DNA from: Amycolatopsis sp. EV170708-02-1
GTDB taxonomy: Bacteria > Actinomycetota > Actinomycetes > Mycobacteriales > Pseudonocardiaceae
Direction of reading: 5' to 3'
DNA length: 64,000 bases
Assembly (NCBI RefSeq): GCF_022479115.1
Contig: NZ_CP092497.1
Coordinates: 1,116,001-1,180,000, forward strand
The position numbers and the translations under genes are program-made. Numbering within the stretch: the first letter of the stretch is position 1; every line of letters starts with the position of its first letter. Shown piece after piece: positions 8,274-16,706 of the stretch. The notes under the pieces are model-generated. The model had not been told where the DNA came from. It worked only from the letters and a program-made list of their open reading frames with translations, and made no database searches.

Positions 8274-9170
8274 ATGCCCGCACCCCGACTTCCTAGGAAC
8301 AGCAACACCCACCCCCTCAAAGTGGAAATAGAACCGGTCAGCACCGGCGACGCTCTCGCCCGCTCACGCGGGCTCACCGGCCGGGACCTGTCCCTGCTCG
8401 GCTACCTCGATCAGCACCGTGTGCTGACCGCCCTTCAGGTCACGCGGCTGCTGTTCGGGTCACCGCACCACGCCCGTCACCGGCTGGCCGCGCTGTACCA
8501 CCGTGGCGTGCTCGCGCGGTTCCGGCGCGAGGTCTGGCCCGGCTCCCAGTCGTGGCGCTACACCCTCGGGCACGTCGGCGCGGCGGTGCACGCCGCAGCG
8601 ACCGACACGCCACTACCGAAACCGTCGGCAGTCACGGAGAAAGTTCTCCGGCTGGCGCACTCGCCACACACCGAACACCTGCTTGGCGTGAACGAATTCT
8701 TCACTGCCCTCGCCGGACACGCCCGCACTCGTCCCGGCTGCCAGCTACGCACATGGACGCCCGAAGCCGTCACCGCCGACGCGTGCGGCGGCATCGTCCG
8801 CCCGGACGGCTACGGCGAATACAGCGACCCCCACGGAACCGTGGGCTTCTTTTACGAACACGACACCGGAACCGAAACCCTCGACACCCTCACCGACAAG
8901 ATCACCAAATACGCCGAACTCGCCCGCTCCGGAATCCGGCAACCCGTCCTGTTCGGACTCCCCGGACCCGGCCGTGAACGTAACCTTCACGACGCGTGGG
9001 CGCGCCGCTGGCCAACCGGTCCGCCCGTCGCCGTGGCCACCACCGCAACCGGCGATACGGCGGTCGCGACAGACCCGGTATGGCTGCCCGCAGGACACCG
9101 GCAACGCCGCACCCTGACTCAAGTCGCGACGCCCGCACGCCGCCACTCACCGCGCCGGGAGGCGGCATGA
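8274..9170 (+). CDS. replication-relaxation family protein
   Basis: About 298 residues. The N-terminal part (LTGRDLSLLGYLDQHRVLTA, then a second helical pair) matches the winged-helix region of the replication-relaxation family found on actinobacterial plasmids and integrated elements, thought to act in plasmid replication or DNA relaxation. The remainder is mixed alpha/beta with the conserved-looking stretch GFFYEHDTGTET. I chose ATG 8274 because GGAGGAACC directly precedes it. An alternative ATG at 8205 overlaps the ATPase stop (ATGA) and would add 23 residues. Its end overlaps the next gene by four bases. Confidence 0.8.
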   Translation: MPAPRLPRNSNTHPLKVEIEPVSTGDALARSRGLTGRDLSLLGYLDQHRVLTALQVTRLLFGSPHHARHRLAALYHRGVLARFRREVWPGSQSWRYTLGHVGAAVHAAATDTPLPKPSAVTEKVLRLAHSPHTEHLLGVNEFFTALAGHARTRPGCQLRTWTPEAVTADACGGIVRPDGYGEYSDPHGTVGFFYEHDTGTETLDTLTDKITKYAELARSGIRQPVLFGLPGPGRERNLHDAWARRWPTGPPVAVATTATGDTAVATDPVWLPAGHRQRRTLTQVATPARRHSPRREAA

Positions 9171-9877
9171 ACCAGCACACCCACAATCACGAAAGCACGG
9201 GCGGGTTGTCGGTGGCGCGGCTGGCCGCGATGGCCGACGCACTGACCGTTCCGGACGGCGGGTTCACCGTCGATCCCGCGACCGGTGCCGACGCCCGCAC
9301 GGGTTACGCCGTCGCCGTACACCCGGAGTGCGAACACATCTGCGACGGCCGTGTCACTGCCGATGATCTCGCCGACTATCTCACCCGCACCCGGCACGCC
9401 CTCGCACTGCCGGGGCGGGTGTTCGGCGGATGGTGCGACCCCGGCACACGGCGGGTGTATCTCGACGTGTCCGCCGTCGTCGCCACACTCCCCGCCGCGC
9501 TGGAACTCGGACGCGACAACGGGCAGCGCGCCGTGTTCGACCTCGACGCCGCCACGTCGATACCCGTACCTCCCGCACCCATCCCCGTCACAGGAAAGGA
9601 GACGCCAGACAGCACCATCACGCACCCGCCGATTCCCGCACCGCGCAGCGAAAGGAGGAAGCGGACATGCCCACCCGGCCACAACCGCCCCCGCGCCGAT
9701 CGCCGAACGCACGCCGCCACCTCACCGCCGTCCCATCCCCGCACGACAAGCCCACCAGGAAGGAAACCTACGCCGAAGAACAAGCACGGCTCGACGCGGA
9801 AGCGCTCGACAGGTGGGCGGCCATCGTCGCCGACCTGCCGCCGCTCACCGATGACCAGATCACCTCACTCGCGGTGA
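9167..9877 (+). CDS. hypothetical element protein, C-terminus uncertain
   Basis: It starts at ATG 9167, overlapping the preceding stop (ATGA), with GGGAGG just upstream. Residues 1 to about 140 look like a genuine globular protein, for instance GYAVAVHPECEHICDGRV and a later segment on Val/Ala helices. From about residue 165 the translation becomes a Pro/Arg/Ser-rich string that overlaps the separate gene at 9667 in another frame, so that tail may be real overlap or the result of a lost frame. No family is recognised. Co-transcribed with the transfer block. Confidence 0.6.
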   Translation: MNQHTHNHESTGGLSVARLAAMADALTVPDGGFTVDPATGADARTGYAVAVHPECEHICDGRVTADDLADYLTRTRHALALPGRVFGGWCDPGTRRVYLDVSAVVATLPAALELGRDNGQRAVFDLDAATSIPVPPAPIPVTGKETPDSTITHPPIPAPRSERRKRTCPPGHNRPRADRRTHAATSPPSHPRTTSPPGRKPTPKNKHGSTRKRSTGGRPSSPTCRRSPMTRSPHSR

Positions 9878-9942
9878 TCCTCAACCGCATCGACAAACGA
9901 CGCCGCGCCGCCCAAGACACCGAACAGAAACGCGCGGCCTGA
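9667..9942 (+). CDS. small hypothetical element protein (91 aa)
   Basis: It starts at ATG 9667 with an excellent AAAGGAGGAAG ribosome site seven bases upstream. A basic, Pro-rich N-terminus is followed by an acidic amphipathic helix region (KETYAEEQARLDAEALDRW) and a C-terminal helix ending in KRAA. It overlaps the 3' part of the preceding frame by 211 bases. It is the last gene before the terminator at 9951 and converges with the integrase. Size and charge would suit an accessory or recombination-directionality factor, but that is speculation. Confidence 0.65.
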   Translation: MPTRPQPPPRRSPNARRHLTAVPSPHDKPTRKETYAEEQARLDAEALDRWAAIVADLPPLTDDQITSLAVILNRIDKRRRAAQDTEQKRAA

Positions 9943-9950
9943 CACACCGA

Positions 9951-10001
9951 CGACCGAGGACACACCCACCCCTTTTCCGGGGTGTGGTGTGGCCTCGGTC
10001 G
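9951..10001. terminator. bidirectional hairpin between transfer operon and integrase
   Basis: The arm cgaccgagg (9951-9959) plus cacccacccc pairs, with small mismatches, with ggggtgtggtgt and cctcggtcg (to 10001) around the loop ttttcc. It lies between convergent genes ending at 9942 and 10010. Confidence 0.75.
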
Positions 10002-10009
10002 TTGCTCTA

Positions 10010-11572
10010 TCAGGCCACCGCCTGTTTCCCGCCCGTGCGGTGCTTGCCGGGCTTGTACGGGTCGATCCTTACTCGCTTCGGGTCGAACTGGCGTTGCCCG
10101 GTCTTGGCGGCGGGATAGAGATACAGGGTGTCCCGCCCCAGCGCGTCCGCCAGCATCGCGGCGCGTTCGGCGACCTCGGCGCCGTCCCACTGTTCGGCCG
10201 CGTCGTCCCGGCTCATCGCCTCGGTGGGGCCTTCCGGGTTCCCGCCGGTCAAGGCGTCCCGCTCGGCTTCCAACCGCGCGTGCGTGGCCATCAGCGGTTC
10301 GTTGGCCGTGTCGTAGGCAGCTTCGGTCATCCGCCCGGCACCGAGTTTCGCCGCGATAGAGGTCATCAGACGTTCGCATTCGGTGATCTCGGTGTGCAGC
10401 TCCGCCAGCCGTTCCGAGACACGCGCCCGTGCGGCACGGATCGCCGCCGCGTGCTTGGCATCCGACAACCGCGACACCACCAGCGACCGCAACTCACGAT
10501 CCACCCGCCGGAAATCCGCACTCACCTTGCCGCACCCACCGGAACCTTTCACACACGCGTACTGCCGCCGCCGCTCACCATCCGGATAGGTCCCCTTGTG
10601 CGGACGCCCCGTCAACCCCTTGCCACACAACCGGCACCGCAGAATCCCCGACCCCACATAGATCCCGAACGGCCGCGCACCCCGCGTCCGCCCCGCATAC
10701 AAACCACGCAGCTTGACGAAGTCCGCCGGGTCCACGATCGGCTCACCCGGCATCGTGCCCACCACCACGCCGCCATGCTCGACCAAACCGGCATTCACCG
10801 GACGCAACAGCGCCGCACCCACCAGCGACGCCGTCCACCTCTTCCCCGTGGTCGTCAGCAACCCTTCGGCGTTCCACTCATCAGCGATCGTGGTCTGAAA
10901 CACCCCCGCCAGAACCGCCGCCGTGGCATCCCGCAACGCCCGCCGTTCCCGTTCCACCAACGACAACGGAACAGGCTTACGGGTGTCTTCCCCGTTCTCG
11001 TCCATCGCCTCATCCTTGGGCACCGTCCGGTCCAGACCGGGGAACCCGAACGTCCGGCCCTGGTGATGCGGAACCCCACGCTTACGCAACACCTCGAACT
11101 GTTTCGAGATCCGCTGTGACGCCTCATCGGAGTTGCGCTGGTTGTGCGCGACCTCCTGCCGCAACTGGTACCGATCGTTGTAGTCGGTCAGGTCATAACG
11201 GCCGTGCGAGGACGCCACCGTGAACGACTCGAACCCCTCGATCAGCTTGAACAGGTCCTCAAGGTCCGGCGACTGCCGCCAACCCCGGTCGGTGTTCCAC
11301 AACACCACCCCGTCACACGCCCGCGCCGCGATCCGCTTCATGATCCGTTCCCACCCCGGACGATGAACCTTCGGGTTCCACGCCGACAGCTTCGGATCCG
11401 AGATCTCCTCACCCAGCACGCCGCCCAACCGGTTGATCACCTCCCGGTTGTCGGCGTGCTGGGTCTCGCACTTCTCGATCTTCCGCTTGTGGTTACGAGA
11501 CAGCCGCGCATACGAGTCCAAGATCGGCTGGCGCCCGCCCTGACCTGCATTAACCTGGTGACTGGTAGCCAT
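10010..11572 (-). CDS. large serine recombinase (integrase)
   Basis: A 520-residue site-specific recombinase. The resolvase-type catalytic domain carries the nucleophile Ser25 in YARLSRN, and the usual DR-L-R helix appears as WNTDRGWRQ (92-100). A recombinase domain follows (about 215-275), then a zinc ribbon with Cys313, Cys316, Cys340 and Cys347, and a coiled-coil motif at about 370-440, all in the order of phiC31/Bxb1-type integrases. It would integrate the element by attP x attB recombination and needs a directionality factor for excision. ATG 11572 lies only 10 bases from the attP arm, so its own promoter cannot lie inside the integrated element. Confidence 0.95.
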   Translation of the reverse strand: MATSHQVNAGQGGRQPILDSYARLSRNHKRKIEKCETQHADNREVINRLGGVLGEEISDPKLSAWNPKVHRPGWERIMKRIAARACDGVVLWNTDRGWRQSPDLEDLFKLIEGFESFTVASSHGRYDLTDYNDRYQLRQEVAHNQRNSDEASQRISKQFEVLRKRGVPHHQGRTFGFPGLDRTVPKDEAMDENGEDTRKPVPLSLVERERRALRDATAAVLAGVFQTTIADEWNAEGLLTTTGKRWTASLVGAALLRPVNAGLVEHGGVVVGTMPGEPIVDPADFVKLRGLYAGRTRGARPFGIYVGSGILRCRLCGKGLTGRPHKGTYPDGERRRQYACVKGSGGCGKVSADFRRVDRELRSLVVSRLSDAKHAAAIRAARARVSERLAELHTEITECERLMTSIAAKLGAGRMTEAAYDTANEPLMATHARLEAERDALTGGNPEGPTEAMSRDDAAEQWDGAEVAERAAMLADALGRDTLYLYPAAKTGQRQFDPKRVRIDPYKPGKHRTGGKQAVA

Positions 11573-11581
11573 AGATCAACT

Positions 11582-11630
11582 GTAGGTAACTTAAACAGGG
11601 TTGGCTAGAACCGTCCTTACCACTCACGAG
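11582..11630. other. attR of the integrative element
   Basis: The right element arm (11582-11605) joins the core ggctaga (11603-11609) and the right half of the host palindrome (ccgtccttaccactcacgag, 11611-11630). The inferred crossover dinucleotide is AG at 11607-11608. With 1142-1190 it reconstructs both attP and attB. Confidence 0.85.
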
Positions 11631-11634
11631 CAGG

Positions 11635-12066
11635 TCAGCCCTGCGAGATGTACGCCTCCAGCTGTTCCTGACTCTTCTCCAGCTGTTCCATCCGGGTCTT
11701 CACGACGTCGCCGATACTCACGATCCCCGCCAGCCTGCCGTCCACCACGACCGGGACGTGCCGGATGCGGCGTTCGGTCATCAGGACGGACAGCTGGTCC
11801 ACCGAGTCCTCGGGGGTGCAGCTCGCGACCATCTTCGTCATGATCGCGGACACCGATCCGTCGAGCAGCTGGGGTCCGCGCTCGTTGAGCCGTCGCACGA
11901 CGTCCCGTTCGGAGACGATCCCGACGATCCCGCCCTCGGCGTCGACGACCACCAGGGCACCGACGTTGTGCTCCGCCAGTCTCTCGAGCAGTTCGGTGAC
12001 GTTCGTCTCCGGCGAGACGGTCGCGACGGCCGCCCCCTTGTTCCGCAACAGATCGGAAATCCGCAT
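11635..12066 (-). CDS. CBS-pair domain protein
   Basis: A 143-residue protein made almost entirely of two CBS motifs (about residues 7-60 and 75-130). The repeats carry VGALVVVDAEGGIVGIVSER and IRHVPVVVDGRLAGIVS, and a short C-terminal helix follows. CBS pairs bind adenosine nucleotides and usually act as energy sensors; the partner is unknown. ATG 12066 was chosen for the GGAGGAG five bases upstream; a longer frame starts at 12099. Its stop is only five bases from attR, so the element has removed half of its terminator hairpin and may receive read-through into the integrase gene. Confidence 0.88.
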   Translation of the reverse strand: MRISDLLRNKGAAVATVSPETNVTELLERLAEHNVGALVVVDAEGGIVGIVSERDVVRRLNERGPQLLDGSVSAIMTKMVASCTPEDSVDQLSVLMTERRIRHVPVVVDGRLAGIVSIGDVVKTRMEQLEKSQEQLEAYISQG

Positions 12067-12113
12067 ACGCGCTCCTCCCGGATGGGTGACCTGAGTCACT
12101 CCAGGTTATGGCC

Positions 12114-12596
12114 TCACCGCCCTGCGCGAAAGTCCGGAGAGTCCGGTTCGATACCGAGCCGGGAGGCGAGCGCTTCGTACGCCTCGATGATCCCGAGGCC
12201 GTAAGGGTCGTCGCCGAGCGCGCCGAGTGTCCCCCGCCCGAGTTCCCAGTGCGTCTTCGCGGACTCGTGATCACCGAGTTTGCGGTAGTCCTCGGCGAGG
12301 TTCAGGTGCAGCGACGGGTAGAACCCGCGCACGGCGAGCGTCGCGTGGTACTCCTGGGCGCGCTCGTCGGTGAGCGAATCGGCCGCGGCGAGCGCGCGGA
12401 GATCCCAGGCGAGCTCGTCGGCCGGTTCGTCCTGCACGTCGGCCATGTAGTGCGCGAGCGCGCACCGGTGCAGCGGGTCGCCGTCCTCGCCGATCCGTTC
12501 CCACAACGCGGCGAACTTCTCGCGCGCGCCGGCGCGGTCGCCGGAGATGTGCAGCTGGAGGCCGGTGTTGATCTCGGCCATCACCTCGTCGGTCAT
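12114..12596 (-). CDS. TPR-like helical protein
   Basis: A 160-residue helical protein with tetratricopeptide-like repeats (for example HLNLAEDYRKLGDHESAKTH at about residues 95-115). The start ATG overlaps the stop of the metallopeptidase gene upstream (ATGA), so they are translationally coupled. TPR proteins are scaffolds; no partner is evident beyond the coupled protease. No signal sequence is seen, so it is expected to be cytoplasmic. Confidence 0.75.
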   Translation of the reverse strand: MTDEVMAEINTGLQLHISGDRAGAREKFAALWERIGEDGDPLHRCALAHYMADVQDEPADELAWDLRALAAADSLTDERAQEYHATLAVRGFYPSLHLNLAEDYRKLGDHESAKTHWELGRGTLGALGDDPYGLGIIEAYEALASRLGIEPDSPDFRAGR

Positions 12597-13513
12597 TTGA
12601 TGTCCGAGGCGGGCGCCGCCCAGGTGTTGCACGCCGACGTCGTCTTCCCGGAGAACCCGGCCTTCGCCCATTTCAGCTGGTTACGACGGCTGCCGTGGGT
12701 GTCGCTGTCGTCGGCGCGGCCGTAGTCGTCGAGGGCCGCGTTGGCCAGCGACTTGCTGATCGAACCGCGACCGGCGGCTGCCGCGAGGGCGAGCGCGCCG
12801 AAACAGTTCGCCTGCAGTTCGATGCGGCGGACCAGTTCCTTGTCGGCCGGGCTGTCCTCGCCCGGCGACGACATCTTCTCCGCCGCCGCCGACAGGATCC
12901 CGCTGGAACGCTGGACGTGATGCCCGTACTCGTGGGCCATCGTCGCGAGGTGACGAGACCGTTCGAGCCCCGCGTCGCCCAGCATCCACTGGGTCGGCGC
13001 GTAGATCGTGGTGTCGCCGCCGCAGTAGTAGGCGACGGCCTCGTCCTCGCCCGGCGCCTTCCCGCACGCGCTGGTCTCGGGCAGCGTCACCTGCACGGTC
13101 ACCGTCAACGCGGGCTCGTTCGCCTGGTCCAGGGCCGGCTTCCAGGATTCGGCGAGACAGGACACGAGGGTCTTGTAGTACGTCTCCAGTTTCGCGGGCT
13201 CGCGGCTGATCGCGGGCAGGCGGCAGGTGACGGCGCCGAGCGCGATCCCCTCCGCCAGCAGTGGGTTCGTCTCCAGTTCCCGCACCTCCTTGGGCGCGGG
13301 TTTCGCGTTCCCGGCGGGCGCTTTCGCCCCTTCGGAGGTGTACCCGCCGGACACCGGGAGGGCCTGACCGTCGATCTGGCGCGGCCCGCCGGCCATCGCC
13401 ATCCCGGTGGTGGTCAGCGCGGCGACGATGAGGAGGCCGACCACGGCGGCCCCCGGGTTGCGGCGAGGCGGCGCAGGCGCGAACGGTCTGGGTACCTCGT
13501 CGGTGCCGGTCAT
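12593..13513 (-). CDS. membrane-anchored neutral zinc metallopeptidase (YpfJ-like)
   Basis: A 306-residue protein with an N-terminal membrane segment (about 22-45, AAVVGLLIVAALTTTGMAMA) and an extracytoplasmic peptidase domain. The zinc-binding motif HEYGHHVQ lies near residue 195, followed by a conserved ELQANCFGA glutamate segment as in the neutral zinc metallopeptidase (DUF1615/YpfJ) family. The substrate is unknown. The start was set at ATG 13513 because the region upstream belongs to the divergent S9 peptidase promoter (85-bp gap). Confidence 0.85.
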   Translation of the reverse strand: MTGTDEVPRPFAPAPPRRNPGAAVVGLLIVAALTTTGMAMAGGPRQIDGQALPVSGGYTSEGAKAPAGNAKPAPKEVRELETNPLLAEGIALGAVTCRLPAISREPAKLETYYKTLVSCLAESWKPALDQANEPALTVTVQVTLPETSACGKAPGEDEAVAYYCGGDTTIYAPTQWMLGDAGLERSRHLATMAHEYGHHVQRSSGILSAAAEKMSSPGEDSPADKELVRRIELQANCFGALALAAAAGRGSISKSLANAALDDYGRADDSDTHGSRRNQLKWAKAGFSGKTTSACNTWAAPASDIK

Positions 13514-13598
13514 GGTGTCCCCCAAACGTGCGAGCCCACAGCATACGGAATGCCACACCTGGTGGCGCCGGGACGGAGCACCCGGCAAGACTGTGTGC

Positions 13599-15604
13599 AT
13601 GAGTGACGAGGACCCGTACCTGTGGTTGGAAGACGTGACCGGCGAGGAAGCGCTGGACTGGGTGCGAGCCCGCAACGCCGAGGCGCTGGCGGATCTGTCC
13701 ACCAGTGAGCGGTTCGCCGGGATCCGCGACGAGGTCCGCGAGGTCCTCGACGCCGACGACCGGATCCCCTACATCCGCCGTCGCGGCGAGTATCTGTACA
13801 ACTTCTGGCAGGACTCGGCCAACCCGCGCGGCCTGTGGCGCCGCACCACCCTGGAGCAGTACCGGCTCGACACACCGGAGTGGGAGCTCCTGCTCGACGT
13901 CGACGCCTTGGCCGAGGCCGACGGAGAGAACTGGGTCTGGCAGGGCGCGGCTGTCCTCCGTCCGGGGTACCACCGCGCTTTGGTCGAGCTGTCGCGCGGC
14001 GGCGCCGACGCGACCGTGGTCCGCGAGTTCGACCTCGACGAGCGCCGTTTCGTCGAAGACGGGTTCTTCGTCCCCGAGGCCAAGACCAGGATCGGCTGGA
14101 TCGACCATGACCGCGTCTACATCGGCACCGATTTCGGCCCGGGGACGCTGACCAGTTCGGGCTATCCGAGGCTGGCGAAGGAATGGCGGCGCGGCACGCC
14201 GCTCGAAGAGGCGACGGTGGTCTTCGAGGGCAAGCCGGACGACGTCTCGGTGTCCGCGCACCACGACCCGACCGAGGGATGGGAGCGCGACTTCGTCTAC
14301 CGGTCGATCGACTTCTACCGCACGGAAAGGTACGTCCGGACGGCCGCCGGTCTCGACCGCATCGAGGTCCCCGAAGACGCCCAGACGTCCTCACACCGCG
14401 AGTGGCTGCTGATCCGCCTTCGCTCGGACTGGACCGTCGAAGGCACGACGTACCCCTCCGGAACCCTGCTCGCCTCCGGCTTCGACGCGTTCATGGCGGG
14501 CGAGCGCACCTTCACGACCCTCTTCACCCCGGACGCGCACACGTCGCTGGAGTACTGGGTGTGGACGCACAACCATCTGCTGCTCTCGACGCTGTCCGAC
14601 GTCCGGACGGAACTGCGCGTGCTCACGCCGTCCGACGGCTGGACCTCGCGGCCGCTCGCCGGTGCCCCGGAGCTGGGCACCGCGGAGATCACCGGTACCG
14701 ACCCCGACGTAAGCGACGAGTACCTGCTCGACTCGAGCGGGTACACCCAGCCGTCGACGCTGAGCTACGGGCACGTCGGCGGTGAGGTCGAGGTGCTCAA
14801 GCGCGCTCCGTCGTTCTTCGACAGCGAAGGCATGGCGGTCTCGCAGTACTTCGCGACATCCGAAGACGGCACGAAGATCCCGTACTTCGTCGTACGCCCG
14901 TCCGGCGCCGAAGGCGGGCCGACGCTGCTGACCGGTTACGGCGGCTTCGAGGTCTCGTTGACCCCGGCTACAGCGGCGTCATCGGCCGCGGCTGGCTCGC
15001 GCGGGGCGGCACCTACGTCGTCGCGAACATCCGCGGCGGCGGCGAATACGGGCCGGACTGGCACACTTCGGTGACCAAAGCCAAGCGCTACAAGGTCTAC
15101 GAGGACTTCTCGGCCGTCGCCGCCGACCTCGTCGAGCGCGGCATCAGCGAGCCGTCCCGGCTCGGCATCCAGGGCGGCAGCAACGGCGGGCTGCTGATGG
15201 GCGTCATGCTGACGCGCTACCCGCACCTGTTCGGCGCCATCGTGAGCCAGGTGCCGCTACTCGATATGAAGCGCTATCACAAGCTCCTCGCGGGCGCGTC
15301 GTGGATGGCCGAGTACGGCGACCCCGACGACCCGGCGGAATGGGACTTCATCGGCAAGTACTCGCCGTACCAGAACGTCCGCGGTGACGGCGAATACCCG
15401 CCGGTCCTGTTCGTCACCTCCACCCGGGACGACCGGGTACATCCCGCGCACGCGCGCAAGATGGTCGCGCGGATGGTGGAGCAGGGACACGACGTGCGGT
15501 ACCACGAGAACATCGAGGGCGGGCACGGCGCGGCGGCCGACAACGAGCAGCTGGCGTTCAAATGGGCGCTGATGTTCGAATTCCTGTGGGAGAAGCTCTC
15601 CTGA
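13599..15604 (+). pseudogene. prolyl oligopeptidase (S9) family peptidase, frameshifted
   Basis: The N-terminal two thirds (13599 to about 14965) is the beta-propeller part of a prolyl oligopeptidase-like serine peptidase. The catalytic alpha/beta-hydrolase part continues in another frame (to 15604), with nucleophile motif GGSNGG, Asp in STRDDRVHP and His in EGGHGA. The frames meet at LTGYGGFEVSLTP / GYSGVIGRGW: the DNA reads accccggctac where one more G would restore a 668-residue protein of normal family length. All catalytic residues are intact, so a sequencing error is as likely as true inactivation. Expected to be a cytoplasmic oligopeptidase. Confidence 0.85.
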
Positions 15605-15611
15605 CCCGCTC

Positions 15612-15645
15612 GGAAGGGGACTTTCCGGCGAGAAAGTCCCCTTCC
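15612..15645. terminator. perfect 14-bp hairpin between convergent genes
   Basis: ggaaggggactttc (15612-15625) pairs perfectly with gaaagtccccttcc (15632-15645) around a six-base loop, between the S9 peptidase and the SMR gene. Confidence 0.8.
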
Positions 15646-15650
15646 TGAGC

Positions 15651-15965
15651 TCACTCGGCCACTTTGGCGAGCACCACCCCGCCCACGATCAGCGCCATCG
15701 CCGCGAACCGGCCGAAACCGACCGGATCCTTGTGGATCACGATGCCGAACACGATCGCGCCGACCGCGCCGATGCCGGTGAAAACGGCGTACGCGGTCCC
15801 CACCGGGATCGAGTCCATCGCCTTCGACAGCAGGTACACCGCGGCGACGCCGAGCACGAAGCACAGCACGGTCGGCCAGAACCGGCTGAAGTTCTCGGTC
15901 GGCTTGATGCTCTGCGACCAGGCGACCTCGACGGCTCCCGCCAGGAGCAGGATTCCCCAGCCCAT
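15651..15965 (-). CDS. small multidrug resistance (SMR/QacE-type) transporter
   Basis: A 104-residue protein with four membrane helices. The membrane-embedded Glu of the family is present (AGAVEVAWSQS, Glu13), as is the GTAYAVFTGIGAVG signature of helix 3. SMR proteins form dimers that exchange protons for cationic or guanidinium-type compounds; the substrate cannot be told. The start overlaps the azoreductase stop (TGATG), so the two are one operon, controlled presumably by the TetR regulator encoded divergently at 16707. Confidence 0.92.
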   Translation of the reverse strand: MGWGILLLAGAVEVAWSQSIKPTENFSRFWPTVLCFVLGVAAVYLLSKAMDSIPVGTAYAVFTGIGAVGAIVFGIVIHKDPVGFGRFAAMALIVGGVVLAKVAE

Positions 15966-16612
15966 CAGGCTCCCCTTCCGGCCTTTTCGGCGCCGAGGAG
16001 CGCCTGCTCCCGCGACGCGATCCGGTCGGGATCGCGTGGGCTCAGCCGCGGGTCGACCAGGGCGTTCGTCAGTTCGGAGTGCAGGAAGGTGACGTCCCGG
16101 ACGTCGTAGTGCCCGGCGAAGAAATCGCGCAGGTAGCGCTCGTGGTGGTCGACCGGCTCGCGCGGCGTGCCGGGCAGATAGGTGCCGCCACGCGCTCCCG
16201 CGACCACGAAAGCCTTGCCCGCCAAGGACATCTTCGGGAATGTCACCTGGTCGATCCACAGCTTGAGCGTCGCGGGGATCGAGAAGTTGTACATCGGCGC
16301 CCCGATCAGCACGACGTCGGCGGCGAGCAGTTCGGCCAGCAGCGGCTCGATGACCGCCCAAGCCTCGCGCTGCTCCGGCGTCTTCACCACGGAGGCGTAG
16401 CCCTCGGGATCGGTGATCCCGGCCTGGAGGAGGGCGTCGCAGATCTCGGTCCAGGCCTGGCCGATCGGCGGCACCGGGTCGGCGGCCAGGTCGCGGTAGG
16501 TGTAACCCGCGCCCGGGTTCGCGGCACGCCAGACCTCGGCGAACCGTGCGCTCAGTTCTCGGGAGAACGACGCGCTGCGGGCACTGGAGTCGAGGTGGAG
16601 AAGGTGGCTCAT
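15965..16612 (-). CDS. FMN-dependent NADH-azoreductase
   Basis: A 215-residue flavodoxin-fold quinone/azo reductase. The N-terminal SSAR phosphate-loop segment (residues 9-12), the PMYNFSIPATLKLWIDQ stretch and the GGTYLPGTP segment match AzoR-type enzymes, which reduce azo dyes and quinones with NADH through FMN. First gene of the azoR-SMR operon, divergent from a TetR gene with tandem operators between. Likely a stress response to electrophiles or dyes. Confidence 0.9.
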   Translation of the reverse strand: MSHLLHLDSSARSASFSRELSARFAEVWRAANPGAGYTYRDLAADPVPPIGQAWTEICDALLQAGITDPEGYASVVKTPEQREAWAVIEPLLAELLAADVVLIGAPMYNFSIPATLKLWIDQVTFPKMSLAGKAFVVAGARGGTYLPGTPREPVDHHERYLRDFFAGHYDVRDVTFLHSELTNALVDPRLSPRDPDRIASREQALLGAEKAGRGA

Positions 16613-16631
16613 CGAGGCCTCCCGAACCAGG

Positions 16632-16687
16632 AAGTGGACACGGCGTCCACTTGCTTCGCCGGGTACAAGTGGACACCGCGTCCGGAT
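16632..16687. promoter_or_regulatory. tandem inverted-repeat operators for the TetR regulator
   Basis: Site 1 is aagtggac-acggc-gtccactt (16632-16652), a perfect palindrome. Site 2 is aagtggac-accgc-gtccggat (16667-16687), with a decayed right arm. They are centred 35 bp apart in the 94-bp gap between azoR and the TetR gene, so one regulator can control both directions. Confidence 0.75.
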
Positions 16688-16706
16688 ATTCCCTAGGCTG
16701 CGGCAC

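Larger units (their letters stand above)
1165..11607. mobile_element. 10.4 kb integrative element with large serine integrase
   Basis: The ends are defined by the core ggctaga at 1160-1166 and 11603-11609 with hybrid arms on each side. From left to right it holds an HTH-repeat gene, two coupled small ORFs, an XRE regulator, an ACC deaminase-like enzyme, a 0.7 kb non-coding block, a membrane protein, a Walker-type transfer ATPase, a replication-relaxation protein, two small proteins and the serine integrase at the right end. Content resembles actinobacterial integrative mobilizable or conjugative elements. No classical relaxase or RepSA/Prim-Pol is recognisable, so autonomous transfer is not shown. 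The 2.0-4.9 kb part is visibly less GC-rich than its surroundings, suggesting cargo of separate origin. Confidence 0.88.

Noticed and set aside
1165..11607. Classical AICE with RepSA and tyrosine integrase
   Set aside because: The integrase is a serine recombinase and no RepSA, Prim-Pol or TraB of that type is recognisable.
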